The notes under the pieces: model-generated
What the model saw: only the letters and a program-made list of their open reading frames with translations
Told to the model about the DNA's origin: nothing
Databases searched by the model: none
Part shown: positions 43,083-54,110 of the stretch, piece after piece
Layout of the letters: each line of letters opens with the position of its first letter
How positions within the stretch are numbered: position 1 is the first letter of the stretch
Assembly (NCBI GenBank): GCA_949316235.1
Contig: OX438747.1
Coordinates: 6,004,924 to 6,068,923, forward strand
Source: Oegoconia quadripuncta
Lineage: Eukaryota; Arthropoda; Insecta; Lepidoptera; Autostichidae
Length of the DNA: 64,000 bases
Direction: 5' to 3'
Translations under genes and position numbers: made by a program

Positions 43083-44086
43083 GAGTAATATTTTACCTAG
43101 CTCAGCCTTCATATCATCATCATGCATTTATTTATTTACTTAGTGTACCTTAAGCTTAAAGGTTCGAGCAGCCACCCGTGGCTCGGTCAGACAATCGATC
43201 AATTAACATGTAAATTAATCGTTATCGACAATTTGTGTTCGCTGACTGGTGTCTATTGTTTTTTGCCGTGATTTATGATGTTCATCTGTTTTCTATTTGG
43301 ATAACAATGTTAAATGCCTATTGAAAGGTTAAGGACGTACAATTACAAGTTGTTGTAATATTAGGTTTAATTATGTCTACATGCGGGCCTTTTATTCTCA
43401 CTGCAGCCATTGGTTGCCATTTGGAAGGTCTTCGAAATCAAAATGAAACCTGAAATCATGCTCGTGTTATTACATTCTGGTCCCCCTGGATAATCCAAGC
43501 CGCGCCATGAGTTGTGTTGGATGACCTAATAATGACTTTCGTGTTGGCGTACGCAGATTTTTTAGGAGTAAATATATCATATGTCAACCACTGAGCACCA
43601 AACCAATATGATTTGTGTTCTTCATGGAATAGGTTCGTCGGTCCTGACGCTCTTTTTCCTTGACAGGATATTCTTGTTTCATTATACGTCAAAATAGAAT
43701 TTATAATGCTATATGTAGAACATCTTCTCCACAAGTTAATTTTTTTATGCAGATAACCCAAGCTATAAACATTTACTCCTAGTGGGTTTCAAACTCACAA
43801 TCGATCGTCTATAGATACAATTTTTAGCATTTATCTACCTATCAGTGCTTGCTCAGCCTATGAGCATTTTATTGCACTGAGCTTTGACCTTCTTGCATGG
43901 CTGTTACACACATACCTACTAATGAAGCTTCAGTAAAATTGGAATGTTTGTGTAAAGTGGTTTAAATACCAATTTCTTAAAATATTAAATTGTTTATGTC
44001 TCTGTATTGTATTTGTAAAAGTTGTATGGCTCCTGTTGGTTTTATGAAACCCCGACGAAAAACGGCGGGAGTTATAATATGTTTGA
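43083..44086. other. Unassigned
   Basis: The 101-codon minus frame at 43456-43761 has no recognised domain. Confidence 0.35.
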
Positions 44087-44170
44087 CGGCGTTGGAGCGT
44101 TGTGCATGTGCTTCCTCCGACCAGTTGTTGAGGAATTTATCCAGCTCGTCCCGCCATCTCCTTTTCGGTT
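44087..44170 (-). mobile_element. LINE C-terminal fragment
   Basis: Within a 123-codon minus frame (43977-44348), the piece EPKRRWRDELDKFLNNWSEE matches the LINE pattern RWRDEF/LDxFL...W in insect non-LTR elements. The rest of the frame is low-complexity or repeat E-like. Confidence 0.55.
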
Positions 44171-45057
44171 CTAATATTTGATGGAAATTGGTTAAGTCAT
44201 TTCGACGATATTTATTTTTTAACACAATTTGGTGTTTGTGGTTTGGTGTACCTGGATGAATTAATAATTTCTTTTCTCTGGGTTTTTTTAAATTTACAGT
44301 TGTATGTTTATTTGTTAATTTTTTTCTAAGTGTGCTATTTTTATCCATCTACCTAATAGTCGCAGTCATGGTTACCAAATAAGAGTCCTGTCTGCAGGTG
44401 AATATTGTGGTTCGTATTAATAATTTATTGGGTGCTCGCCGTGCAGACACGAGCGAATAATTACATACTTATACCTATTAAATTCGATCGTTATATTATT
44501 CAATTCACACAGCGTCCATCGATTTGATAAATCGCCATTTCAAGTTTAGTTTTGCATTACCTACTCACTTTACTCATACAGTTTATTGAGTTGCATGTGT
44601 AATATGTGGTTTTGAAATCTTTGCATTGATCTTATCTCATTTCAATTACAAATTTAATGACTTCACTTAATCAAAACATATACTCTTAATATAATATTTA
44701 TAGTTTCCTGTACGCACACGACAAGCAAATTTTTTCAAGCTGCACTATCGTTTTATTATGAAATCAAAAACCATTTAAAATGTGTTAAAAGCTAAATGGA
44801 TTCGAAACGAAGTATCACCTCACAACTAACAGCTTTCTGAAAATAAAACCGTTTTCAAATAGACTCCACCGTTTTTAAATAGGTTTTAAAATAACACCCC
44901 CTCTTTTGGGTCGGGTGCTATAATGAGTTCAGCATTTATATCATGCATCAGTAGATAAGTTTTTGATTGTAAAATAATCATATTAGATTCTTTACTATTT
45001 ACTTTTACTATTAGAAAATTAAAAAGAAAACCTACTTTAGTCCCTAGGGATGAAAAT
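44171..45057. other. Unassigned; repeat E-like piece
   Basis: Positions 44180-44280 resemble the 'gaaatnggttaa' part of repeat E. No gene is seen. Confidence 0.35.
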
Positions 45058-45190
45058 ATTATTAGTTTCTTTGTAAACGCTTTATTGTACAAAAAGGCAA
45101 TACATTAATTTTGCATTGATACAGAATTTGAGTACGACGGCGGACTTATCCCATAGAGGGATTTCTTTCAGTCACCATGGGGTTAGTTAG
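45058..45190 (-). mobile_element. LINE-J relative, 3' end
   Basis: 'gctttattgtacaaaaaggc', 'gcggacttatcccatagagg' and 'ccatggggttagttag' match 39316-39420 almost throughout. Confidence 0.7.
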
Positions 45191-46376
45191 AAAACAGTAG
45201 ATTGGGCTTATTGGGATATTGATTCGTGGCAAAGCTATAATGATACTATTTTAGAGCACGGGCAGTGAAAAACTTTTCCAAGTTCTATTCTTGAAAAATA
45301 AAAAAACAGAGTTTACCGTTTACACCAATATCCTTTGTCTCCACTGCTGGCGCGCTAATTATTCACCAAGTAATAATTCACCAGGCAGCCCATTTGCGGA
45401 AATATGGCGTTAGCCCAAATTCGACTATCTTGCCATTTGCCAACAGAGTTTTAGTCCGAGTAGTATCATCAGATCAGCTCGATGGTACCATAATATTACA
45501 TTGTCACCGAACTTATGTAAATATGACGTAGTTACCCGACATATTATGTAATTTATCTATGGAATTTGCAACATATACACAGCACTTAATATTATATGCT
45601 ATATATTTATTCTTATTTCTCGCTATTATTCATTTCACCACATCCTATGATACACACACACAAACACACATACACACACACGTTATATATTGTTGAAATC
45701 AAATTTAAATATCTAAAATGTATAATATGATTGATTATTTTTCCTTTCTTTCTATGTATACCTATTATCTCTCTCAATGATTATTTATGTAATAAGAGTA
45801 TTGGTTTTCTAATAAAGTAAAATAAAATAAAATAAGCCGAATTTCAGCTCAACTAGATACCAGCTAGCGGTTGAAAAATTGTTTGTAAATTTTATATACG
45901 AACAACATCGCAAGCTAAATAAAAGCTTGTAAAATTACATACTGACGAATATAGAGCTTCCTCATTTTTTGGCGTCGGTTAAAATTGCCGGTTTAAGAAG
46001 GCAAACCTTTGGAATTAAATCACAATATTTTAACCGTGACACCTATTACAACTTTTCCGTGTTATTTAAATAACACGAGAAATAAACTCAAACGTGTCCA
46101 ATTAGCATGCAAGTTCTGACATAACTCCGCTACGGCTGTCGGCTCGACACCGATTGCCCAGCAAATGATGAGCACCCCGATACATTTAACATGGTTTACT
46201 TTGTTAATTTATCGATAAATGAAACTTGAATTTACTGGATCAACCTTAGTACCGTTTGCTACATCAACAAACTATCTGCGATAGGTGCATTTAAGGCTAT
46301 CTTGACTCTATGGTCTGGCAATTTCTGTCAATTCCGAGACAAATTTAACTTTTACAAAATATATAGGTATAATATC
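45191..46376. other. Unassigned
   Basis: No gene is seen. An AAAAT repeat at 45818-45836 may be the tail of an old retroposon. Confidence 0.4.
45651..45684. repeat. (CA)n microsatellite, interrupted
   Basis: Runs 'acacacacacaaacacaca' and 'tacacacacacg'. Confidence 0.9.
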
Positions 46377-46596
46377 TTTGCACATACACACAGCGCCTAG
46401 TTCCACACTAAGGAACTAGACTTTTATTATCTATGGACACCAGATGGTGGATAAACTACCAAATATTTTTTTTGTAAATACATAACATAACTCGGGAACA
46501 CTGTATTCATTATAAAAACATATTGTCCTAGAGGGATTCGAACCCACGACCTTTTGGTACAACAGAGTTTCTACCCACTACACCAAACGGGTCGTC
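46377..46596 (-). mobile_element. SINE-A, full length
   Basis: 3' part 'cacatacacacagcgcctag', body 'gacaccagatggtggataaa' and head 'agagggattcgaacccacga' with 'cactacaccaaacgggtcgt'. Confidence 0.9.
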
Positions 46597-46729
46597 TAGC
46601 ATAGATAAGCAAGCATAGACAGCTGCTGGGCGATATTCAGTTTAATTGTACATTTTAATGTATGTTTTTTCTTGTATCGTCAAAACCGACTTAAAAAGAG
46701 CAATCTTTGACGTTCTTGCACAACGTTAC

Positions 46730-46920
46730 GACCTTATCCCAAAAGGGGGTGTTCCAAACATTTTTGAAGTTTCCTTCAAACAACATCCAGCGTTCAGCTT
46801 TCAAAAAAGAGCTAAGCTATAGATGTTTTTGGTAGAAGTCCCTTAGTCGCCGTTTATGACACCCACGGGGAGGGACAGGTTTATTCTTTTTTTTTAGCCA
46901 CAGCCACAAGCCACAATTTA
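46730..46920 (-). repeat. Repeat D copy
   Basis: 'cgaccttatcccaaaaggg', 'agtcccttagtcgccgttta' and 'gacacccacggggagggaca', then 'agccacagccacaagcc'. It has the same order as the 17020 copy with an internal deletion. Confidence 0.65.
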
Positions 46921-48309
46921 TGAAATAAATCTTTTTGATTTGCTTCGATAGGTAATGAAATAATAGAGACACACATGTAAAAATGCGATGTTGCCAGCTC
47001 ACACTGTAAATGAATCTTAGAAGACATTTACGTTCATAACACACTTTGAAAAGCTTTTAAGGTCAGTAACATACTACTTTATCTAACAAGTACTAATGAA
47101 TGAGTTATAAGCTATGAGTGAATATTTATTTAAATACTGCAGACGATGAGGCGTCAAGCTTGTCGGGGAACCACTGTGAATGTTATATTGAAATTAATTA
47201 CCAGCATTTGTCAATTTCCGCGTTAAATTGGCAAAAGCGGCGACTTATGCACCATACACGTATGAATTTGTTTAGCATATCATTATTTTGTTAAACAGAC
47301 ATAAAATATTTCTTGTTATTAATCATTGAAAGCTAAGAAATGGCAAAATTATATTATGGTCTATATCGATGTTTTCAAATTTCAAGATAAAAAGGAGAGA
47401 AATATGTATAAAACAAAGTCGTCTGTTTGTACGCTTGTTTGTCCTAAACTATGCAACGTGTGTTGACACGGTTTTTACTACTATTCAGATAATTTCTTCT
47501 AAAAAGAAATGCAATGCATGTAATTCTGGTCCTTAAGAATTTGATGTTTTTGTCATCGACTCGCTAAGAAGAAGAATGCTTGCAATCAATTTAAAAGAGA
47601 CCATATCATAGTACTAGATCTATTGCTGCTTTAATTACTAATTGATTATGTCTTGCAAACAAAATCAAACCGGTGTGTAGTGCACCCTGCATGTATGAAC
47701 AGTGTTGTCAGGATATGAAATTTTGATACCATGGACGCCATTGCGCCTTTCACGACATAATTAAAGCAAATATATATATATAGCGCGCTAGACATATACT
47801 GGTACACTGCAGGTGACTGTACTAAAACCTCATACACAATTTTTTTTACTAAGTATATATAAAGCGTATTTGTAGTGTGCTTAATCGCATAGGCTGATTT
47901 ATCGTGGAATGTAATGTAGAAATAATCAACTGTTGGAATCCAGTCGCATTGCCACTGTTTATCAACATTAGAAAACTCCTATAGCGTTTAGTTAAATTAA
48001 ATTTAAATTTAAGCTCGCTCCCGGCCATAAATATGGCTCTTAATGTCGGAAACAAGCAGGAGACGCGCCCAAGTACTCACTTAAACAGGATTTGGAACGT
48101 TAGAAAGCAGACAAGTGAGGAAACTTATGTTGTAGTTAAGTTTATAATGGATATTTGATGACGATCGGTATAGTTTTGTAAAGACTTTTGAAGTGCCCAG
48201 TTGCTTGGAAATTCACTGAATTATGCGTAAGTATATAGTGGCATCATGCGGGATCGGCCGGAAAATCTGAGAATGCTCTTAGAACAGACTGCCGAGGGTG
48301 TAACAAACA
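46921..48309. other. Unassigned
   Basis: No gene is seen. Position 47802-47825 has one end of the 22740-type MITE ('acactgcaggtgactgtact'). The several 63-75 codon frames show no domains. Confidence 0.4.
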
Positions 48310-48990
48310 AACAACAAACGAAATATTCTTTATTACACAGCTATAACAAACATAACAGAAGGATTAATAAAAAACGGAACAGTACAATTTGGCGGCAGTA
48401 TCACTAAAAGCGATGGCGTCCAGGCATCTTTGTGTTAAGAAGCTTTACGCACGTAATAGGTAAATGTGTCCGATAAACTAATTACAATAATAAATACATA
48501 CGTTAATTGAATACATACCAACATACATACATACATACATATGTATAATTAATAAATAAATAGAATAGTACGTAACTAAGTACACAGTAATGAATATGAG
48601 TATCAGTTAACTCAGTAAACAGTAATCAATTTCAGAGAAAAAATCAGTAGAAGACTGATGAAAGACGAGAGATAGAGGGACTATAGCGCTACATACACTC
48701 ACTTGAGCCTTGAAAACATTCAGTGACTGAGCACGTCTAACTGATTCAGGTTATGAGTTCCACAGCCGAATAGCTTGTAAATGCATCCTTCCCAAAAAAA
48801 GGGAACTACATCAGGGACTAGGGTCGTAGAATAAACATTGTATGGACTCCATAGAGTCCCGATTTTTTGCTCCGTAATACAGTTGGCTTCGTAATTAATC
48901 ATACAGGACTAATTTACATGAGTAATGGTTTCTACCATACTTAATTGCCAACATTCTGTTGGCAATTAAAGATATCTCATCCGCAGTTTT
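48310..48990 (-). mobile_element. LINE-J copy with C-terminal coding remnant
   Basis: Minus strand. Near 48690-48800 the coding remnant reads AIRLWNS, a stop, then PESVRRAQSLNVFKAQVS, the C-terminal pattern RLWNSLPESVRRA of Jockey/CR1-like LINEs. The 3' UTR continues to 48320 with 'aatattctttattacacagc'. A CATA microsatellite lies within it at 48521-48543. It is a truncated, inactive copy. Confidence 0.75.
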
Positions 48991-49504
48991 CTATAGTGAT
49001 AGTGAGACGAGAGGGAGAGAGGAGGATTGGCTTGGTATAAGCTTGAATAGACATCTCGTAAGCATTAATCATGTCGACTAGCCCTGTATGAATATGACGC
49101 CGACTGAATTAAAATAACTTGAGAGGCTTAACGTCTCTCAGAGAACTTCAATCAAGACTAATTCAAATTAATCATATCCTATTACTCACTCTGTCGGCGA
49201 TGATTGCATTAAATTCTAATGGTAATCTTACATAAGCACTAATTACCGAAGACGTTCGTGAACGAAGTTTCTGTAAGTTTTCATAAATCAATGCGTTGGT
49301 TGAAAAGCGATATTTAAACTTGAGTAAACTCTACATTCTGGTACAGTTCGGATCCTTCGTTAATATAACAAGCTATTTATCGAATCCTTATAGAGAGGCA
49401 ACCTTTAGTGGTCACACCTTGGCATATTTTACTCTAGTTCATGTTCATCAGTCATTCCGAGTAATGCCTACTTAGAAAGTACGCATGTAAGTCTGGCAGA
49501 ATAT
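48991..49504. other. Unassigned
   Basis: I see nothing supportable here. Confidence 0.35.
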
Positions 49505-49820
49505 TTTATTTATTTATTTATAACACTTTATTGCGTACACACTAAAAAAAACAATTACAACGATACTTAGCTATTAATAAATGAGATATACAAAAGGCAA
49601 GCTTATCCCTAAAAGAGATATCTTCCAGCAAACCCGACATAGGACAATAACAATAGTGAATTTTATTAGTGTGCACTTTATGTTCCCCAGAGTGGACACG
49701 AATAAAATGAAAATAAAAATTAATATTAGGTACATAATAGTAAGTACCTAGGTATAGGCTAGTATTAGCCGATAAATATATAAATTTCTTTAGACGCAGT
49801 TTAAACACTGTAAGCGACTC
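49505..49820 (-). mobile_element. LINE-J relative, 3' end
   Basis: 'aacactttattgcgtacaca', 'ggcaagcttatccctaaaag' and 'agatatcttccagcaaaccc' follow the order of the other LINE-J 3' ends. Confidence 0.65.
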
Positions 49821-49959
49821 TGCGTACGATAAACCTACTTAGTTATATTAATATATTCCTGAGTAACATAGATGTATAGACGGGGCAGAGCTGGATGTTA
49901 AGAGTTAGAAGTATTTTAATATAGCGTGTAAAATTTAATTTGTATATCTTTAAATCATC

Positions 49960-50635
49960 ATCTTCTTGTCCTTAAATCACCCCTTATTTGGGGTCAGCGC
50001 AATCTCCTCTATCAGTCGTTACCTCATCATTCACGCCCTTTTCATTCAAATCAATCTCTTCCTTTCCAAGCATCAACATCCATATTCATCACTCTCTTAG
50101 TAACATGCGTATCATCTCTCCTTATGTCATGTCCATACCTTGCTAAACGGCTTCCTTTCAACTTTTAAATTATTAAACCATTCTCAAGATTGAGAACAGT
50201 CTTGTGACTGGTCTCAAGTAAACGTGTTGATTAATAAACCTAACATGAGACCTGAAACGCGCGTGCTTACTCAAGCAGTACTCACTTGAGAGTTTCACGT
50301 ATTAATAAACGGAACTCAAGACTATCATTCATTCGCCGCTGAGACGAATACTTGATAAGTGATCTCAGCTGAGTAGACCTCAAGATTGTTTTATAAATTA
50401 GCACGGAGCTTGAGATAGCGTCAACTGCTTAAGACGCATCTTGTTTGATACAGCCTCAAGACTTGTATTGAGATTGGTTTATTTATACGCGCCTAAAACT
50501 TCCTCTTACATACTCATTTTTCAATTTATCCATCCTCGTCACTCCACTCATCCATCTCAACATTATCATCTCTGCTGCATGCAATTTTCTTACATCCATC
50601 TTCTTCATGGCTTCTTAATTTGCATATCTTTAAAT
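49960..50635 (-). mobile_element. LINE with ADPK-type C-terminus, split by a MITE
   Basis: Minus-strand coding remnants flank a MITE. Right part: AAEMIMLRWMSGVTRMDKLK then NEYVRGSFR (about 50495-50590). Left part: SRLARYGHDIRRDDTHVTKR then VMNMDVDAWKGR and decayed text meaning DRG...ADPK (49970-50160). This is the usual order LRWMxGVTRxDxxRNEYIRGS ... RWYGHVxRRD ... ADPK of an insect LINE C-terminus. The element is dead. Confidence 0.75.
50174..50481. mobile_element. CTCAAG-rich MITE, copy 1
   Basis: The ends 'aaaccattctcaagat' and, inward on the other strand, 'aaaccaatctcaatac' form short TIRs. Both are flanked by ATT. The copy sits between two halves of one LINE. Within about 308 bp the hexamer CTCAAG or its complement CTTGAG occurs eight times. 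Copy 2 is at 51583-51885. It has no coding capacity. Confidence 0.8.
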
Positions 50636-50849
50636 GACATCCTATATAACGAGAAGAGTCCGTGGAAAATTGTTGCCTTGAAATAGTAACTCTATGTAAT
50701 TAAATTAAAGTACCTATTACAGCCTGATAAAATAGTAGGTATGCAGTAGGAGGTACAGGTGTTATTAGAAGGTACCTTCAAAGGTGTAATTCACTTTACT
50801 GTAAAACAGACACATAAGAAGGTTACGTGTATTGATTATTATAACTTAA
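50636..50849. other. Unassigned
   Basis: I see nothing supportable here. Confidence 0.35.
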
Positions 50850-51168
50850 TAGCTTTTCGCCCGCGGCTTCGCCTGCGTAGAATAACTTTATCGTGGATAT
50901 GTTTAATTTGTTTATCCCACAGGAAATCACTTTATAGGGATATCCTATGTTTTAATCCAGGGTACGTTCTACCTATACAGGGTGAAACTGAATTCGCGTA
51001 ATTCTTGTTTACTGGTGACTCTATTCCTGATTACGAACAACTTTCCCCAAAGAACCATAGGCGACATTCACCTATACAAAATTTCATCCAAAGTCGTTCG
51101 TCGTTTCGCCGTGATTGAGCAAGAAACAAACAAACATCTAAACTTCATATATAAAATTAGTTAGACTA
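50850..51168 (+). mobile_element. Lep1-like Helitron, split by MITE M
   Basis: It starts 'ttcgcccgcggcttcgcctg', has 'atgttttaatccagggtacg', and after an insertion resumes 'aaaatttcatccaaagtcgt', ending 'catctaaacttcatatataa' and 'aattagttag'. Its overall order equals 6926-7152. Confidence 0.75.
50979..51075. mobile_element. MITE family M inside the Lep1-like element
   Basis: It begins 'cagggtgaaactgaattcgc' directly after 'ctacctata' and contains 'gattacgaacaactttcccc'. It ends near 'gacattcaccta' before 'tacaaaatttc'. The uninterrupted Lep1-like copy reads 'ctacctatgtaccaaatttc', so the target was at a TA. The right terminus is degraded. Confidence 0.75.
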
Positions 51169-51379
51169 GTAACTAGGCGTCATGTCATAATACATTTGAT
51201 CAAATATACAGAATAGAATAACGTTTATTGAAACATCGATAACAATGAATCATGAAAAGCGGATACCCATTACAACATTGTCATGACTATTGTGTTTATA
51301 TTATGTTCAAAAGATAACTGTACATTGACAATGTAGAAAATCCTCTTCGATCACCAATGCTGGTCGGAGAAAACCCCCG

Positions 51380-51560
51380 AAATAACAAATGATTAAATCA
51401 TCCAGATAAAACCAAACCAACTACATTAGCTAAATATATTCGAAACTGCTTAACCGATTTCCATTAGACATGGCTAAGAACATTTCCCCGGTTTTATTTT
51501 TAAATATAAAAAAAAGTTTAAAAAAACCCCTGAAAATTTGTCTGTGAGGATGGAATATAT
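51380..51560 (-). repeat. Repeat E-like copy
   Basis: 'ccaaaccaactacattagct', 'cgaaactgcttaaccgattt' and 'gacatggctaagaacatttc' match the reverse orientation of E. Confidence 0.55.
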
Positions 51561-51582
51561 GGCATTCTAATGCCTGCAAAAA

Positions 51583-51885
51583 TAAACCATTCTCAAGATT
51601 GAGAACAGTCTAGTGACCGGTCTCAAGTAAACGTGTTGATTAATAAAACTTACTTGAGGCCTGAAACGCACGTAAATACTCAAGCAGTACGCACTTGAGA
51701 GGTGCGCCGAGTTTCACGTGTTAATAAAGGAATCTCAAGACTATATATCATTCATTCACCGCTGAGGCGAATAATTGACAGACCTCAAGATTGGTTTATA
51801 AATTAGCACAAAGCTTGAATTGCGTCAACTACTTAAGACGCATCTCGGGTGATACAGCCTTAAGATTTGTATTGAGATTGGTATA
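51583..51885. mobile_element. CTCAAG-rich MITE, copy 2
   Basis: It is direct-oriented relative to copy 1, with 'ttctcaagattgagaacagt', 'ggtctcaagtaaacgtgttg', and a similar end 'tgtattgagattggta'. Some blocks are lost or changed, for example one around 51775. It is about 1.4 kb from copy 1. Confidence 0.8.
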
Positions 51886-54110
51886 TTAATATGGGCCTAA
51901 GTAATGAGTAATGACACACACGGAAAACAAAAAGTCCGGCCGACTAAAAGACTGTCCTCTACTCTCCCCTTTTACACAAACACGTCTAAATAACTTCGTT
52001 GTTTTTGAAGAACTATTTATGGGACTTTAATATTTCGGTGGCATTATTTATGCACAATTTTTTGGGATATAAATTATAATTATAAATAAAGCAATTTCTG
52101 TGTATGAGAACAAGGAAACTAGCAACACGTGACGCCAGATTGCACGCGTAAAATATTGAATAACTCTTAGACAACAGTGGCACAGATTTTTGATTTGGGC
52201 ACTATTTGGCACTATTTTAGCGCAATTTTTTGATATTGTCAAAATAGATGAATTTCACTTTGTACATTCTAGAATCACTTACGTTTTACTACGTTTTTAA
52301 ATGACAGAATGGCAGAATTTTTCTACCCTGTATACTCACTATATTAAGATATAGACACGTGATATCAAGCGACTGCTTAAAAAAAATCATTCTAACAGGT
52401 TTGTTTACAATCAAAATACAGTTAAATGCACTTGGCTCCAACGCCAGCAGGGGTCAAAGTAACGGTTTTTATAAAATACCTACTTACACTTAGGTTATGG
52501 GTTTGCAATACGCGAAGAATACACAATAATGTGTTACATAGATTCAGAAACAGTTTAAAATTAGGTTGATACAGGTTTATATATTTACATTTCTATTTTT
52601 ATAAGTATTTAAAAACAAAAAACCCAGCCGCATATTTTGTATTTTGCGGACGCGGTGTTAAATGTTTTAACTTAAAATATATCCTATTATCAAGACGAAT
52701 CTAAGGACACCATGTATTTTGAAATTTTTCAAACTTTTTAGGATGCGTCAAAGGAACGGAGATACTTACATACATACACTCGAAGAACCCTACTTTCTTG
52801 GGCAGTCGGGTAAAAAGAGCATGTACCTTAAGCTGCTAAGTTGGCCTAAGCGTCGTCTTTTGCGTATGTCGTAAATGTTTGATCTGCTAGCCCAGGGAAA
52901 ATACGGTAAAAAATTAGCTTAGCTAGACATAATTCAGTACCGACTTATATAATTGCTATCTTATAGAGGTATATTAGTCTTATAGAGGTATATTAGAGAT
53001 GTAATTTTGAATAATTAAGCATAAAAAAAACGAGCGCTTAGTCTAGATTTTTTTAGAAAACCCTATTTTAAATTGGTATCTTAATAACAATAAATACTAT
53101 ATATTTAATTACGTAGAATTTTGTTAAGCACAGTTAACTTATTAATGGCTAAAAAACTAAGCAAGTTATAGTTAGGCATGCATGTGTTTTAGCTGAAAAT
53201 GTCGTCGAGCTGCATTGCTTAAGAAATAAAAATGAGGACTAATATTTTGTAACGATAATTTCCCTAAATGTTTTGAATTTAAAGAAATACCCATCAATTG
53301 AGCATTTTTTTTTTCAAAGAAACACATTTGAACTTTAGCTATTTAGTGTCTTACTTAGTACTTGCGTTTCTTACAAATGCTTAATTTTACAACACTTTAT
53401 TAAATGTTTCAAGAAAATCGCGGTTATTCGTTTTTCCGAGGTCAAACCGTATGTTCCCTGGGCTATGCTATGGTTGACGCGTGAATAAATCAATAATAGA
53501 CCAAATCATTTTAGTATATTTATAGTTTTTTAAATATAATTATAGATATATATATCTGGAATTAGATAGGCAAAGATCACAGCAAGTGTCATAAATGTTT
53601 TTAGTGCATATGCCGTGGTATGGACGCAGGTGCGTGGAAGTTTTTCCACTGTGAACGCGGGTGACCTGAATGTGATAAGTGCAGCCAATCACAATCGAGG
53701 AAATTATCTAAAGCGACTGTTTAGTTTTTGCAGGTGCGCTTTTCCATAGCAATCTGTATTGCGGAACATAATATACGGGGAGATAGAAAAAAAAATCATT
53801 TATTACACGTCACACGTCCCGTCAGGCTTCTCGACGTTAAAACAATATTTTTTCTATAATGTCTCATGTGATGTGTTTCGGAGGTATTACATTATTTAAA
53901 ATATTATTATAGTCCCATTTTCCCCCACGCACCACCCACGTGGTAATAATTTATGTATCCGCGGTATGTAGGTATTTTAAATTTCGGGATAAAAAGTAAC
54001 TCCAATTCTGGACATCTTTGTAAGTTCGTTCGGGCGTTATAGCGTTATTGAGTAACAAACATCCAAACTTTCACATTCATAAGATTTGGGGATAACGATA
54101 GATGATCTTA
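51886..54110. other. Unassigned AT-rich sequence
   Basis: No exon or RNA gene is seen. Positions 54000-54090 hold an old Lep1-like end ('acatccaaactttcacattc'). Confidence 0.4.

Noticed and set aside
52621..52650. 'aacccagcc' near 52624 as the missing aquaporin NPA exon
   Set aside because: It encodes NPA in one frame, but the neighbouring residues lack the expected SGAHIN and VT context.
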